Both the position numbers and the translations under genes were made by a program. The notes below the pieces were generated by a model. It did no database searches. It saw only the letters and a list, made by a program, of their open reading frames with translations, and was not told the origin of the DNA. Below are positions 36,966 to 50,064 of a stretch of DNA of 64,000 nt, piece after piece (positions within the stretch are counted from its first letter, which is position 1; each line of letters starts with the position of its first letter). The DNA is from Desmodus rotundus (Eukaryota; Chordata; Mammalia; Chiroptera; Phyllostomidae), in the NCBI RefSeq assembly GCF_022682495.2, contig NW_026527269.1, positions 372,001-436,000 on the forward strand, given 5' to 3'.

Positions 36966-37700
36966 TGCAGTATCCAAGGCAACCGTATCCTTGGAAACCG
37001 TATCCTAGGAAACCGCTTATCTCAGGAGGCAATTGCGCTCAGAACCCGCACCACAAGATTCTAGATCCTGACACACCGCATTCTAGAATGCAGTAACCAA
37101 GGCAACCGTATTCTTGGAAACCTTATCCTAGGAAACCGCTTATCTCAGGAGGCCATTGTGCTCAGAACCCGCACCAGAAGATTCTAGACCCTGACACACC
37201 GCATTCTAGAATGCAGTATCCAAGGCAACCGTATCCTTGGAAACCGTATCCTATGAAACCGCTTATCTCAGGAGGCCATTGTGCTCAGAACCCGCACCAC
37301 AAGATTCTAGATCCTGACACACCGCATTCTAGAATGCAGTAACCAAGGCAACCGTATCCTTGGAAACCGTATCCTAGGAAACCGCTTATCTCAGGAGGCC
37401 ATTGTGCTCAGAACCCGCACCACAAGATTCTAGACCCTGACACACCGCATTCTAGAATGCAGTATCCAAGGCCACCGTATCCTTGGAAACCGTATCCTAG
37501 GAAACCGCTTATCTCAGGAGGCCATAGTGCTCAGAACCCGCACCACAAGATTCTAGATCCTGACACACAGCATTCTAGAATGCAGTATCCAAGGCATCCG
37601 TATCATTGGAAACCGTATCCTAGTAAACGGCTTACTCTGGAGGCCATTGTGCTCAGAACCAGCACCACAAGATCCAGATCCTGACACACCGTATTCTAGA

Positions 37701-40700
37701 ATGCAGTATCCAAGGCAACCGTATCCTTGGAAACCTTATCCTAGGAAACCGCTTATCTCAGGTGGCCGTTGTGCTCAGAACCCGCACCACAAGATTCTAG
37801 ATTCTGACACACCGCATTCTAGAATGCAGTAACCAAGGCAACCGTATCCTTGGAAACCGTATCCTAGGAAACCGCTTATCTCAGGAGGCTATTGTGCTCA
37901 GAACCCGCACCACAAGATTCTAGATCCTGACACACCGCATTCTAGAATGCAGTAACCAAGGCAACCGTATCCTTGGAAACCGTATCCTAGGAAACCGCTC
38001 TTCTCAGGAGGCCATTGTGCTCAGAACCCGCACCACAAGATTCTAGATCCTGACACACCGCATTCTAGAATGCAGTAACCAAGGCAACCGTGTCCTTGGA
38101 AACCGTATCCTATGAAACCGCTTATCTCAGGAGGCCGTTGTGCTCAGAACCCGCACCACAAGATTCTAGATCCTGACACACCGCATTCTAGAATGCAGTA
38201 ACCAAGGCAACCGTATCCTTGGAAACCGTATCCTAGGAAACGGCTTACTCTGGAGGCCATTGTGCTCAGAACCCGCACCACAAGATTCTAGATCCTGACA
38301 CACCGCATTCTAGAATGCAGTATCCAAGGCAACCGTATCCTTGGAAACCGTATCCTAGGAAACCGCTTATCTCAGGAGGCCATTGTGCTCAGAACCCGCA
38401 CCACAAGGTTCTAGATCCTGACACACCGCATTCTAGAATGCAGTATCCAAGGCAACCGTATCCTTGGAAACCGTATCCTAGGAAACCGCTTATCTCAGGA
38501 GGCCATTGTGCTCAGAACGCGAACCACAAGATTCTAGATCCTGACACACCGCATTCTAGAATGCAGTAACCAAGGCAACCGTATCCTTGGAAACCGTATC
38601 CTAGGAAACCGCTTATCTCAGGAGGCCATTGTGCTCAGAACGCGAACCACAAGATTTAGATCCTGACACACCGCATTCTAGAATGCAGTATCCAAGGCAA
38701 CCGTATCCTTGGAAACTGTATCCTAGGAAACCGCTTATCTCAGGAGGCCATTGTGCTCAGAACGCGAACCACAAGATTCTAGATCCTGACACACCGCATT
38801 CTGGAATGCAGTATCCAAGGCAACCGTATCCTTGGAAACCGTATCCTAGGAAACCGCTTATCTCAGGAGGCAATTGCGCTCAGAACCCGCACCACAAGAT
38901 TCTAGATCCTGACACACCGCATTCTAGAATGCAGTAACCAAGGCAACCGTATCCTTGGAAACCGTATCCTAGGAAACCGCTTATCTCAGGAGGCCGATGT
39001 ACTCAGAACCCGCACCACAAGATTCTAGATCCTCACACACCGCATTCTAGACGCCGTATCCAAGGCAACCATATCCTTGGAAACCGTATCATAGGAACCG
39101 CTTATCTCAGGAGGCCATTGTGCTCAGAACCCGCACCACAAGATTCTATATCCTGACACACCGCATTCTAGAATGCAGTAACCAAGGCACCGTATCCTTG
39201 GAAAACGTATCCTAGGAAACCGCTTATCTCAGGAGGCCGTTGTGCTCAGAACCCGCACCACGAGATTCTAGATCCTGACACACCGCATTCTAGAATGCAG
39301 TAACCAAGGCAACCGTATCCTTGGAAACCGTATCCTAGGAAACCGCTTATCTCAGGAGGCCGTTGTGCTCAGAACCCGCACCACAAGATTCTAGATCCTG
39401 ACACACCGCATTCTAGAATGCAGTAACCAAGGCAACCGTATCCTTGGAAACCGTATCCTAGGAAACCGCTTATCTCAGGAGGCCGTTGTGCTCAGAATCG
39501 GCACCACAAGATTCTAGATCCTGACACACCGCATTCTAGAATGCAGTATCCAAGGCAACCGTATCCTTGGAAACCGTATCCTAGGAAACCGCTTATCTCA
39601 GGAGGCCGTTGTGCTCAGAATCGGCACCACAAGATTCTAGATCCTGACACACCGCATTCTAGAATGCAGTAACCAAGGCAACCGTATCCTTGGAAACCGT
39701 ATCCTAGGAAACCGCTTATCTCAGGAGGCCGTTGTGCTCAGAACCCTCACCACAAGATTCTAGATCCTGACACACCGCATTCTAGAATGCAGTAACCAAG
39801 GCACCGTATCCTTGGAAACCGTATCCTAGGAAACGGCTTACCCTGGAGGCCATTGTGCTCAGAACCCGCAACACAAGATTCTAGATCCTGACACACCGCA
39901 TTCTAGAATGCAGTATGCAAGGCAACCGTATCCTTGGAAACCGTATCCTAGGAAACCGCTTATATCAGGAGGCCATTGTGCTCAGAACCCGCACCACAAG
40001 ATTCTAGATCCTGACACACAGCATTCTAGAAGGCAGTATCCAAGGCAACCGTATCCTTGGAAACCGTATCCTAGGAAACCGCTTATCTCAGGAAGCCGTT
40101 GTGCTCAGAACCCGCAACACAAGATTCTAGATCCTGACACACCGCATTCCAGAATGCAGTATCCAAGGCAACCGTATCCTTGGAAACCGTATCCTAGGAA
40201 ACCGCTTATCTCAGGAGGCCATTGTGCTCAGAACCCGCACCACAAGATTCTAGATCCCGACACACCGCATTCTAGAATGCAGTAACCAAGGCAACCGTAT
40301 CCTTGGAAACCGTATCCTAGGAAACCGCTTATCTCAGGAGGCCGTTGTGCTCAGAACCGGCACCACAAGATTCTAGATCCCGCCACACCGCATTCTAGAA
40401 TGCAGTAACCAAGGCAACCGTATCCTTGGAAACCGTATCCTAGGAAACCGCTTATCTCAGGAGGCCATTGTGCTCAGAACCCGCACCACAAGATTCTAGA
40501 TCCTGACACACCGCATTCTAGAATGCAGTATCCAAGGCAACCGTATCCTTGGAAACCGTATCCAGGGAACCGCTTATCTGAGGAGGCCATTGTGCTCAGA
40601 ACCCGCACCACCAGATTCTAGATCCTGACACACCGCATTCTAGAATGCAGTAACCAAGGCACCGTATCCTTGGAAACCGTATCCTAGGAAACGGCTTACC

Positions 40701-40765
40701 CTGGAGGCCATTGTGCTCAGAACCCGCAACACAAGATTCTAGATCCTGACACACCGCATTCTAGA
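37701..40765 (+). repeat. Canonical array, copy of 1034-4098
   Basis: Marker variants match 1034-4098 at a constant offset of 36667 bp. Examples are AGATTTAGATCC near 38653, CTAGACGCCG near 39050, AATCGGCACC near 39496 and 39619, GGAAGCCGTTG near 40092 and TATCCAGGGAACC near 40559. Private differences include TTCTGGAATG near 38803. It lacks AAACTGCTT (near 3049), TATCGTAGG (near 3647) and AACCGGCAAC (near 4053), which the copies near 1 kb and 55 kb share. It is therefore the more distant relative of those two. Confidence 0.87.
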
Positions 40766-41374
40766 ATGCAGTATCCAAGGCAACCGTATCCTTGGAAACC
40801 GTATCCTAGGAAACCGCTTACTCTGGAGACGATTGTGCTCAGAACCCGTCCCACAAGATTCTAGATCCTGTTACACCATATTCTAGAACACCGTATCCAA
40901 GGCAACCGTATCCTTGGAAACCATATCCAAGAAACCACTTATCTCTGGAGACCATTATTTTCAGAATCTGTTCCCAAGATTCTAGATCCTGACACACCAC
41001 ATTCTAGAACGCCGTATGCAAGGCAACCGTATTCTTGGAGTCCGTATCCTAGGAAACCGCGTATTCCTGTAGACTATTATTCTCTCAACCCGACCAACAA
41101 TATTCTAGATCCTGACACACCACATTCTAGAACACCGTGTCCACGGCAACTGTATCCTGGAAACCCTATCCTAGGAAACCGCTTACTCTAGAGACCATAG
41201 AGCTCAGAACCCGTCCCACAAGATGCAAGATCCTGACACACCGCATTCTAGAATGCAGTATCCAAGGCAACCGTATCCTTGGAAACCGTATCCTAGGAAA
41301 CCGCTTACTCTAGAGACCATAGAGCTCAGAAACCGTCCCACAAGATGCAAGATCCTGACACACCGCATTCTAGA
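40766..41374 (+). repeat. Divergent relic block E, copy 2
   Basis: Matches block E copy 1 at an offset of 36667 bp, with the same five divergent monomers and the same order of variants (GTTACACC, TTATTTTCAG, TTGGAGTCC, ATTATTCTCTC, AGATGCAAG). Part of the larger 1034-4940 to 37701-41610 duplication. Confidence 0.87.
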
Positions 41375-42724
41375 ATGCAGTATCCAACGCAACCGTATCC
41401 TTGGAAACGGTATCCTAGGAAACCGCTTATCTCAGGAGGCCGTTGTGCTCAGAACCCGCACCACAAGATTCTAGATCCTGACACACCGCATTCTAGAATG
41501 CAGTATCCAAGGCAACCGTATCATTGGAAACCGTATCCTAGGAAACGGCTTACTCTGGAGGCCATTGTGCTCAGAACCCGCAACACAAGATTCCAGATCC
41601 TGACACACCGCATTCTAGAATACAGTATCCAAGGCAACCGTATCCTTGGAAACCGTATCCTAGGAAACCGCTTATCTCAGGAGGCCATTGTGCTCAGAAC
41701 CCGCACCACAAGATTCTAGATCCTGACACACCGCATTCTAGAATACAGTATCCAAGGCAACCGTATCCTTGGAAACCGTATCCTAGGAAACCGCTTATCT
41801 CAGGAGGCCATTGTGCTCAGAACGCGAACCACAAGATTTAGATCCTGACACACCGCATTCTAGAATGCAGTATCCAAGGCAACCGTATCCTTGGAAACCG
41901 TATCCTAGGAAACCGCTTATCTCAGGAGGCTATTGTGCTCAGAACCCGCACCACAAGATTCTAGATCCTGACACACCGCATTCTAGAATGCAGTAACCAA
42001 GGCAACCGTATCCTTGGAAACCGTATCCTAGGAAACCGCTCTTCTCAGGAGGCCATTGTGCTCAGAACCCGCACCACAAGATTCTAGATCCTGACACACC
42101 GCATTCTAGAATGCAGTAACCAAGGCAACCGTGTCCTTGGAAACCGTATCCTATGAAACCGCTTATCTCAGGAGGCCGATGTGCTCAGAACCCGCACCAC
42201 AAGATTCTAGATTCTGACACACCGCATTCTAGAATGCAGTAACCAAGGCAACCGTATCCTTGGAAACCGTATCCTAGGAAACCGCTTATCTCAGGAGGCT
42301 ATTGTGCTCAGAACCCGCACCACAAGATTCTAGATTGTGACACACCGCATTCTAGAATGCAGTAACCAAGGCAACAGTATCCTTGGAAACCGTATCCTAG
42401 GAAACCGCTCTTCTCAGGAGGCCATTGTGCTCAGAACCCGCACCACAAGATTCTAGATCCTGACACACCGCATTCTAGAATGCAGTATCCAAGGCAACCG
42501 TATATTGGAAACCGTATCCTAGGAAACCGCTTATCTCAGGAGGCCATTGTGCTCAGAAACCGCACCACAAGATTCTAGATCCTGACACACCGCATTCTAG
42601 AATGCAGTAACCAAGGCAACCGTATCCTTGGAAACCGTATCCTAGGAAACCGCTTATCTCAGGAGGCCATTGTGCTCAGAACCCGCACCACAAGATTCTA
42701 GATCCTGACACACCGCATTCTAGA
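41375..42724 (+). repeat. Canonical monomers joining block E to family S
   Basis: The first two monomers follow the 4708-4940 order (CAACGCAACC, then ATCATTGG with GCAACACAAG). At about 41612 the sequence leaves that order and enters ATACAG-start monomers (41620, 41743) and S-type variants (AGATTTAGATCC near 41836, CTCTTCTCAGG, GTGTCCTTGG, GTATATTGG near 42501). The switch is seamless in monomer phase, as expected for unequal exchange between aligned monomers. Confidence 0.82.
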
Positions 42725-44797
42725 ATACAGTATCCAAGGCAACCGTATCCTTGGAAACCGTATCCTAGGAAACCGCTTATCTCAGGAGGCCATTGTGCTC
42801 AGAACGCGAACCACAAGATTTAGATCCTGACACACCGCATTCTAGAATGCAGTATCCAAGGCAACCGTATCCTTGGAAACCGTATCCTAGGAAACCGCTT
42901 ATCTCAGGAGGCAATTGCGCTCAGAACCCGCACCACAAGATTCTAGATCCTGACACACCGCATTCTAGAATGCAGTAACCAAGGCAACCGTATCCTTGGA
43001 AACCGTATCCTAGGAAACCGCTTATCTCAGGAGGCCATTGTGCTCAGAACCCGCACCAGAAGATTCTAGACCCTGACACACCGCATTCTAGAATGCAGTA
43101 TCCAAGGCAACCGTATCCTTGGAAACCGTATCCTATGAAACCGCTTATCTGAGGAGGCCATTGTGCTCAGAACCCGCACCACAAGATTCTAGATCCTGAC
43201 ACACCGCATTCTAGAATGCAGTAACCAAGGCAACCGTATCCTTGGAAACCGTATCCTAGGAAACCGCTTATCTCAGGAGGCCATTGTGCTCAGAACCCGC
43301 ACCACAAGATTCTAGACCCTGACACACCGCCTTCTAGAATGCAGTATCCAAGGCCATCGTATCCTTGGAAACCGTATCCTAGGAAACCGCTTATCTCAGG
43401 AGGCCATTGTGCTCAGAACCCGCACCACAAGATTCTAGATCCTGACACACAGCATTCTAGAATGCAGTATCCAAGGCATCCGTATCATTGGAAACCGTAT
43501 CCTAGTAAACGGCTTACTCTGGAGGCCATTGTGCTCAGAACCAGCACCACAAGATTCCAGATCCTGACACACCGTATTCTAGAATGCAGTATCCAAGGCA
43601 ACCGTATCCTTGGAAACCTTATCCTAGGAAACCGCTTATCTCAGGAGGCCGTTGTGCTCAGAACCCGCACCACAAGATTCTAGATTCTGACACACCGCAT
43701 TCTAGAATGCAGTAACCAAGGCAACCGTATCCTTGGAAACCGTATCCTAGGAAACCGCTTATCTCAGGAGGCTATTGTGCTCAGAACCCGCACCACAAGA
43801 TTCTAGATCCTGACACACCGCATTCTAGAATGCAGTAACCAAGGCAACCGTATCCTTGGAAACCGTATCCTAGGAAACCGCTCTTCTCAGGAGGCCATTG
43901 TGCTCAGAACCCGCACCACAAGATTCTAGATCCTGACACACCGCATTCTAGAATGCAGTAACCAAGGCAACAGTGTCCTTGGAAACCGTATCCTATGAAA
44001 CCGCTTATCTCAGGAGGCCGTTGTGCTCAGAACCCGCACCACAAGATTCTAGATCCTGACACACCGCATTCTAGAATGCAGTAACCAAGGCAACCGTATC
44101 CTTGGAAACCGTATCCTAGGAAACCGCTTATCTCAGGAGGCCATTGTGCTCAGAACCCGCACCACAAGATTCTAGATCCTGACACACCGCATTCTAGAAT
44201 ACAGTATCCAAGGCAACCGTATCCTAGGAAACCGCTTATCTCAGGAGGCCATTGTGCTCAGAACGCGAACCACAAGATTTAGATCCTGACACACCGCATT
44301 CTAGAATGCTGTATCCAAGGCAACCGTATCCTTGGAAACCGTATCCTAGGAAACCGCTTATCTCAGGAGGCAATTGCGCTCAGAACCCGCACCACAAGAT
44401 TCTAGATCCTGACACACCGCATTCTAGAATGCAGTAACCAAGGCAACCGTATTCTTGGAAACCTTATCCTAGGAAACCGCTTATCTCAGGAGGCCATTGT
44501 GCTCAGAACCCGCACCAGAAGATTCTAGACCCTGACACACCGCATTCTAGAATGCAGTATCCAAGGCAACCGTATCCTTGGAAACCGTATCCTATGAAAC
44601 CGCTTATCTCAGGAGGCCATTGTGCTCAGAACCCGCACCACAAGATTCTAGATCCTGACACACCGCATTCTAGAATGCAGTAACCAAGGCAACCGTATCC
44701 TTGGAAACCGTATCCTAGGAAACCGCTTATCTCAGGAGGCCATTGTGCTCAGAACCCGCACCACAAGATTCTAGACCCTGACACACCGCATTCTAGA
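42725..44797 (+). repeat. Higher-order repeat family S, group 3
   Basis: One full unit (42725-44198, 1474 bp) and the start of a second (44199 on). It matches 35384-37456 at a constant offset of 7341 bp, including the 15-bp deletion monomer. Private changes include CTGAGGAGG near 43150, CCGCCTTC near 43328, CAACAGTGTCC near 43971 and ATGCTG at about 44307. Confidence 0.86.
44199..44306 (+). repeat. 108-bp monomer lacking one 15-bp sub-repeat, third copy
   Basis: ATACAG (44199-44204) and the first sub-repeat (44205-44219) are followed directly by TATCCTAGGAAACCG at 44220. It is the counterpart of 36858 at the 7341-bp offset, carried along in the duplicated S unit. Confidence 0.83.
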
Positions 44798-47002
44798 ATG
44801 CAGTATCCAAGGCCACCGTATCCTTGGAAACTGTATCCTAGGAAACCGCTTATCTCAGGAGGCCATTGTGCTCAGAACGCGAACCACAAGATTCTAGATC
44901 CTGACACACCGCATTCTAGAATGCAGTATCCAAGGCAACCGTATCCTTGGAAACCGTATCCTAGGAAACCGCTTATCTCAGGAGGCCATTGTGCTCAGAA
45001 CGCGAACCACAAGATTCTAGATCCTGACACACCGCATTCTAGAATGCAGTAACCAAGGCAACCGTATCCTTGGAAACCGTATCCTAGGAAACCGCTTATC
45101 TCAGGAGGCCATTGTGCTCAGAACGCGAACCACAAGATTTAGATCCTGACACACCGCATTCTAGAATGCAGCATCCAAGGCAACCGTATCCTTGGAAACT
45201 GTATCCTAGGAAACCGCTTATCTCAGGAGGCCATTGTGCTCAGAACCCGCACCACAAGATTCTAGATCCTCACACACCGCATTCTAGACGCCGTATCCAA
45301 GGCAACCATATCCTTGGAAACCGTATCATAGGAACCGCTTATCTCAGGAGGCCATTGTGCTCAGAACCCGCACCACAAGATTCTATATCCTGACACACCG
45401 CATTCTAGAATGCAGTAACCAAGGCACCGTATCCTTGGAAAACGTATCCTAGGAAACCGCTTATCTCAGGAGGCCGTTGTGCTCAGAACCCGCACCACGA
45501 GATTCTAGATCCTGACACACCGCATTCTAGAATGCAGTAACCAAGGCAACCGTATCCTTGGAAACCGTATCCTAGGAAACCGCTTATCTCAGGAGGCCGT
45601 TGTGCTCAGAACCCGCACCACAAGATTCTAGATCCTGACACACCGCATTCTAGAATGCAGTAACCAAGGCAAACGTATCCTTGGAAACCGTATCCTAGGA
45701 AACCGCTTATCTCAGGAGGCCGTTGTGCTCAGAATCGGCACCACAAGATTCTAGATCCTGACACACCGCATTCTAGAATGCAGTATCCAAGGCAACCGTA
45801 TCCTTGGAAACCGTATCCTAGGAAACCGCTTATCTCAGGAGGCCGTTGTGCTCAGAATCGGCACCACAAGATTCTAGATCCTGACACACCGCATTCTAGA
45901 ATGCAGTATCCAAGGCAACCGTATCCTTGGAAACCGTATCCTAGGAAACCGCTTATCTCAGGAGGCCGTTGTGCTCAGAACCCTCACCACAAGATTCTAG
46001 ATCCTGACACACCGCATTCTAGAATGCAGTAACCAAGGCACCGTATCCTTGGAAACCGTATCCTAGGAAACGGCTTACCCTGGAGGCCATTGTGCTCAGA
46101 ACCCGCAACACAAGATTCTAGATCCTGACACACCGCATTCTAGAATGCAGTATGCAAGGCAACCGTATCCTTGGAAACCGTATCCTAGGAAACCGCTTAT
46201 ATCAGGAGGCCATTGTGCTCAGAACCCGCACCACAAGATTCTAGATCCTGACACACAGCATTCTAGAAGGCAGTATCCAAGGCAACCGTATCCTTGGAAA
46301 CCGTATCCTAGGAAACTGCTTATCTCAGGAAGCCGTTGTGCTCAGAACCCGCAACACAAGATTCTAGATCCTGACACACCGCATTCCAGAATGCAGTATC
46401 CAAGGCAACCGTATCCTTGGAAACCGTATCCTAGGAAACCGCTTATCTCAGGAGGCCATTGTGCTCAGAACCCGCACCACAAGATTCTAGATCCCGACAC
46501 ACCGCATTCTAGAATGCAGTAACCAAGGCAACCGTATCCTTGGAAACGGTATCCTAGGAAACCGCTTATCTCAGGAGGCCGTTGTGCTCAGAACCGGCAC
46601 CACAAGATTCTAGATCCCGCCACACCGCATTCTAGAATGCAGTAACCAAGGCAACCGTATCCTTGGAAACCGTATCCTAGGAAACCGCTTATCTCAGGAG
46701 GCCATTGTGCTCAGAACCCGCACCACAAGATTCTAGATCCTGACACACCGCATTCTAGAATGCAGTATCCAAGGCAACCGTATCCTTGGAAACCGTATCC
46801 AGGGAACCGCTTATCTGAGGAGGCCATTGTGCTCAGAACCCGCACCACCAGATTCTAGATCCTGACACACCGCATTCTAGAATGCAGTAACCAAGGCACC
46901 GTATCCTTGGAAACCGTATCCTAGGAAACGGCTTACCCTGGAGGCCATTGTGCTCAGAACCCGCAACACAAGATTCTAGATCCTGACACACCGCATTCTA
47001 GA
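44798..47002 (+). repeat. Canonical array, shortened copy of the 1.8-4.1 kb segment
   Basis: Starts with an S-type GGCCACCG monomer and then switches to the order seen from about 1800 (GAAACTGTATCC, GCGAACC, TTTAGATCC). The offset to the first copy is 43150 bp near 45112 and 42904 bp from about 45256 onward, so two monomers were lost at the switch. After that the markers CTAGACGCCG, AATCGGCACC, GGAAGCCG and TATCCAGGGAACC follow in the same order as 2.35-4.1 kb. Confidence 0.85.
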
Positions 47003-47611
47003 ATGCAGTATCCAAGGCAACCGTATCCTTGGAAACCGTATCCTAGGAAACCGCTTACTCTGGAGACGATTGTGCTCAGAACCCGTCCCACAAGATTCTA
47101 GATCCTGTTACACCATATTCTAGAACACCGTATCCAAGGCAACCGTATCCTTGGAAACCATATCCAAGAAACCACTTATCTCTGGAGACCATTATTTTCA
47201 GAATCTGTTCCCAAGATTCTAGATCCTGACACACCACATTCTAGAACGCCGTATGCAAGGCAACCGTATTCTTGGAGTCCGTATCCTAGGAAACCGCGTA
47301 TTCCTGTAGACTATTATTCTCTCAACCCGACCAACAATATTCTAGATCCTGACACACCACATTCTAGAACACCGTGTCCACGGCAACTGTATCCTGGAAA
47401 CCCTATCCTAGGAAACCGCTTACTCTAGAGACCATAGAGCTCAGAACCCGTCCCACAAGATGCAAGATCGTGACACACCGCATTCTAGAATGCAGTATCC
47501 AAGGCAACCGTATCCTTGGAAACCGTATCCTAGGAAACCGCTTACTCTAGAGACCATAGAGCTCAGAAACCGTCCCACAAGATGCAAGATCCTGACACAC
47601 CGCATTCTAGA
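47003..47611 (+). repeat. Divergent relic block E, copy 3
   Basis: Matches block E copy 1 at an offset of 42904 bp with the same five divergent monomers. One private change is AGATCGTGAC near 47468 where other copies read AGATCCTGAC. Confidence 0.87.
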
Positions 47612-48470
47612 ATGCAGTATCCAACGCAACCGTATCCTTGGAAACGGTATCCTAGGAAACCGCTTATCTCAGGAGGCCGTTGTGCTCAGAACCCGCACCA
47701 CAAGATTCTAGATCCTGACACACCGCATTCTAGAATGCAGTATCCAAGGCAACCGTATCATTGGAAACCGTATCCTAGGAAACGGCTTACTCTGGAGGCC
47801 ATTGTGCTCAGAACCCGCAACACAAGATTCCAGATCCTGACACACCGTATTCTAGAATGCAGTATCCAAGGCAACCGTATACTTGGATACCTTATCCTAG
47901 GAAACCGCTTATCTCAGGAGGCTATTGTGCTCAGAACCCGCAGCACAAGATTCTAGATCCTCACACACCGCATTCTAGAATGCAGTAACCAAGGCAACCG
48001 TATCCTTGGAAACCGTATCCTAGGAAACGGCTTACTCTGGAGGCCATTGTGCTCAGAACCCGCACCACAAGATTCTAGATCCTGACAGACCGCATTCTAG
48101 AATGCAGTATCCAAGGCAACCGTATCCTTGGAAACCGTATCCTAGGAAACCGCTTATCTCAGGAGGCCATTGTGCTCAGAAACCGCACCACAAGATTCTA
48201 GATCCTGACACACCGCATTCTAGAATGCAGTAACCAAGGCAACCGTATCCTTGGAAACCGTATCCTAGGAAACCGCTTATCTCAGGAGGCCATTGTGCTC
48301 AGAACCCGCACCACAAGATTCTAGATCCTGACACACCGCATTCTAGAATACAGTATCCAAGGCAACCGTATCCTTGGAAACCGTATCCTAGGAAACCGCT
48401 TATCTCAGGAGGCCATTGTGCTCAGAACGCGAACCACAAGATTCTATATGCTGACACACCACTTTACAGA
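47612..48470 (+). repeat. Canonical monomers between blocks E and D
   Basis: About seven canonical monomers following the order after block E (matching 4708 to about 5330), including TACTTGGATACC near 47880 and CGCAGCAC near 47939. An ATACAG monomer (48348) with GCGAACC precedes an abrupt change to D-type sequence at about 48445 (ATTCTATATGCTGAC). The junction falls inside a monomer, in shared bases near CACAAGATTCTA. Confidence 0.83.
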
Positions 48471-50064
48471 ATGCCGTATCCAAGGCAAATGTATCCTTGG
48501 AAACCGTATCCTAGGAAACCACTTACCTCTAGAGAACATTGTGCTCAGAACCCGCACCACAATATTCTAGATCCTGACACACCACATCTAGAATGCCTTG
48601 TCCAAGGCAACCGTATACTTGGAGACCGTATCCTAGGAAACCGCATATCCCTGGAGAACATTGTACTCAGAACCCGTCCCACAAGATTCTAGATCCTGAT
48701 ACACCACAACCTGGAATGCCGTATCCAAGGCAAACGTATCGTTGCAAAGGTATCCTAGGAAACCGCGTAACCCTGGAAACCCTTGTACTCATAACCCCCT
48801 CCACAAGATTCTGGATCCTGACAGAACACATTCTTAAACGCAGTATCCAAGGCAACCGTATATTTGGAAACCGTATCGTAGGAAACCGCTTATCTCTGGC
48901 GACCATTATTTTCAGAATCTGTCCCCAAGATTCTAGATCCTGACACTCCACATTCTATAATGGCATATGCAAGGCATCCGTATCCTTGGAGACCTTATCC
49001 TAGCAAACCGCGTATCCCAGAGACTATTGTGCTAAGAACCCGCACCACAAGATTCTAGATGTTGACACACCACGTTCTCGAACACCGTATCCAAGGCAAC
49101 CGTATCCTTGGAAACCGAATCCTAGGAAACCGCTTGTCTCTGGAGACCATTGTGCTCAGAACCCGCCCCACAAGATTCTAAATCCTGACACACCACATTC
49201 TAGAACTCCGTATCCAAGGCCACCGTATCCTTGGAAACCGTATCCTAGGAAAACGCTTATATCTGGAGGCCATTGTGCTCAGATCCGGCCGCACAATATT
49301 CTAGATCCTGACACACCACATTCTATAATGGCGTATGCAAGGCAACCGTATCCTTGGAGACCGTATCCTAGGAAACTCCATATCCCAGGAAACTATTGTT
49401 CTCAGATCCCGTCCCACAAGACTCTAAATCCTGACACACCACGTTCTCGAACGCCGTATCCAAGACAACCGTATCATTGGAAACCGTATTCTTCGAATCT
49501 GCTTATTTTTGGAGGCCATTGTGCTCAGAACCGTCCCCACAAGATTCTAGATCCTGACACACCACATTCTAGAACGCCGTATCTAAGGCAACCCTATCCT
49601 TGGAAACCGTATCCTAGGAAACCGCTTATCTCAGGAGGCCATTGTGCTCCGAACCCACACCACAAGATTCTAGATCCTGACACACCGCATTCTAGAATGC
49701 AGTATCCAAGGCAACCGTATCCTTGGAAACCCTATCTTAGGAAACGGCTTATCTTTGGAGACCAATGTGCTCACACCCATCCAACAAGATCCTAGATCCT
49801 GACACGCCACATTCTAGAACGCCGTATTCAAGGCAAACGTATACTTGGAAACCGTATACTAGGAAACCTCTTATCTCAGGAGGCCATTGTTCTCAGAACC
49901 CGCACCACAACATTCTAGATCCTGACACACCACAATCTAGAACGCCATAACCAAGGCAACCGTATCCTTTCAAACCGTATCCTAAGAAACTGCTTATCTC
50001 AGGAGGCCACTGTGCTCAGAACCCGCACCACAAGATTCTAGATCCTGACACACCGCATTCTAGA
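48471..50064 (+). repeat. Divergent relic block D, copy 2
   Basis: Thirteen divergent monomers from ATGCCG at 48471 to the return of canonical sequence at 50065. It keeps two monomers missing from D copy 1, including one with GGCGACCATTATTTTCAG near 48898 and one with TAATGGCATATGC near 48958. It lacks the first three monomers of copy 1 because its 5' edge is cut by the junction at 48445. It is repeated 4423 bp downstream as D copy 3. Confidence 0.87.

Larger units (their letters stand above)
28769..37700 (+). repeat. Higher-order repeat family S, group 2 (main block)
   Basis: Units opening with an ATACAG monomer start at 28769, 30611, 33312, 34785, 35384 and 36858, giving lengths of 1842, 2701, 1473, 599 and 1474 bp and a last partial unit. 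The 2701-bp unit contains an internal repeat of about 860 bp (31225 and 32085). The 599-bp unit is truncated. Marker order is AGATTTAGATCC, GGCAATTGCGC, CAGAAGATTC, CCTATGAAACC, then the GGCCATCG or GGCCACCG monomer 546 bp after the first marker (except in the truncated unit), then ACACAGCATTC and CCTAGTAAACGG. The 35384-37500 stretch recurs at 42725-44840 at an offset of 7341 bp. Confidence 0.87.
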
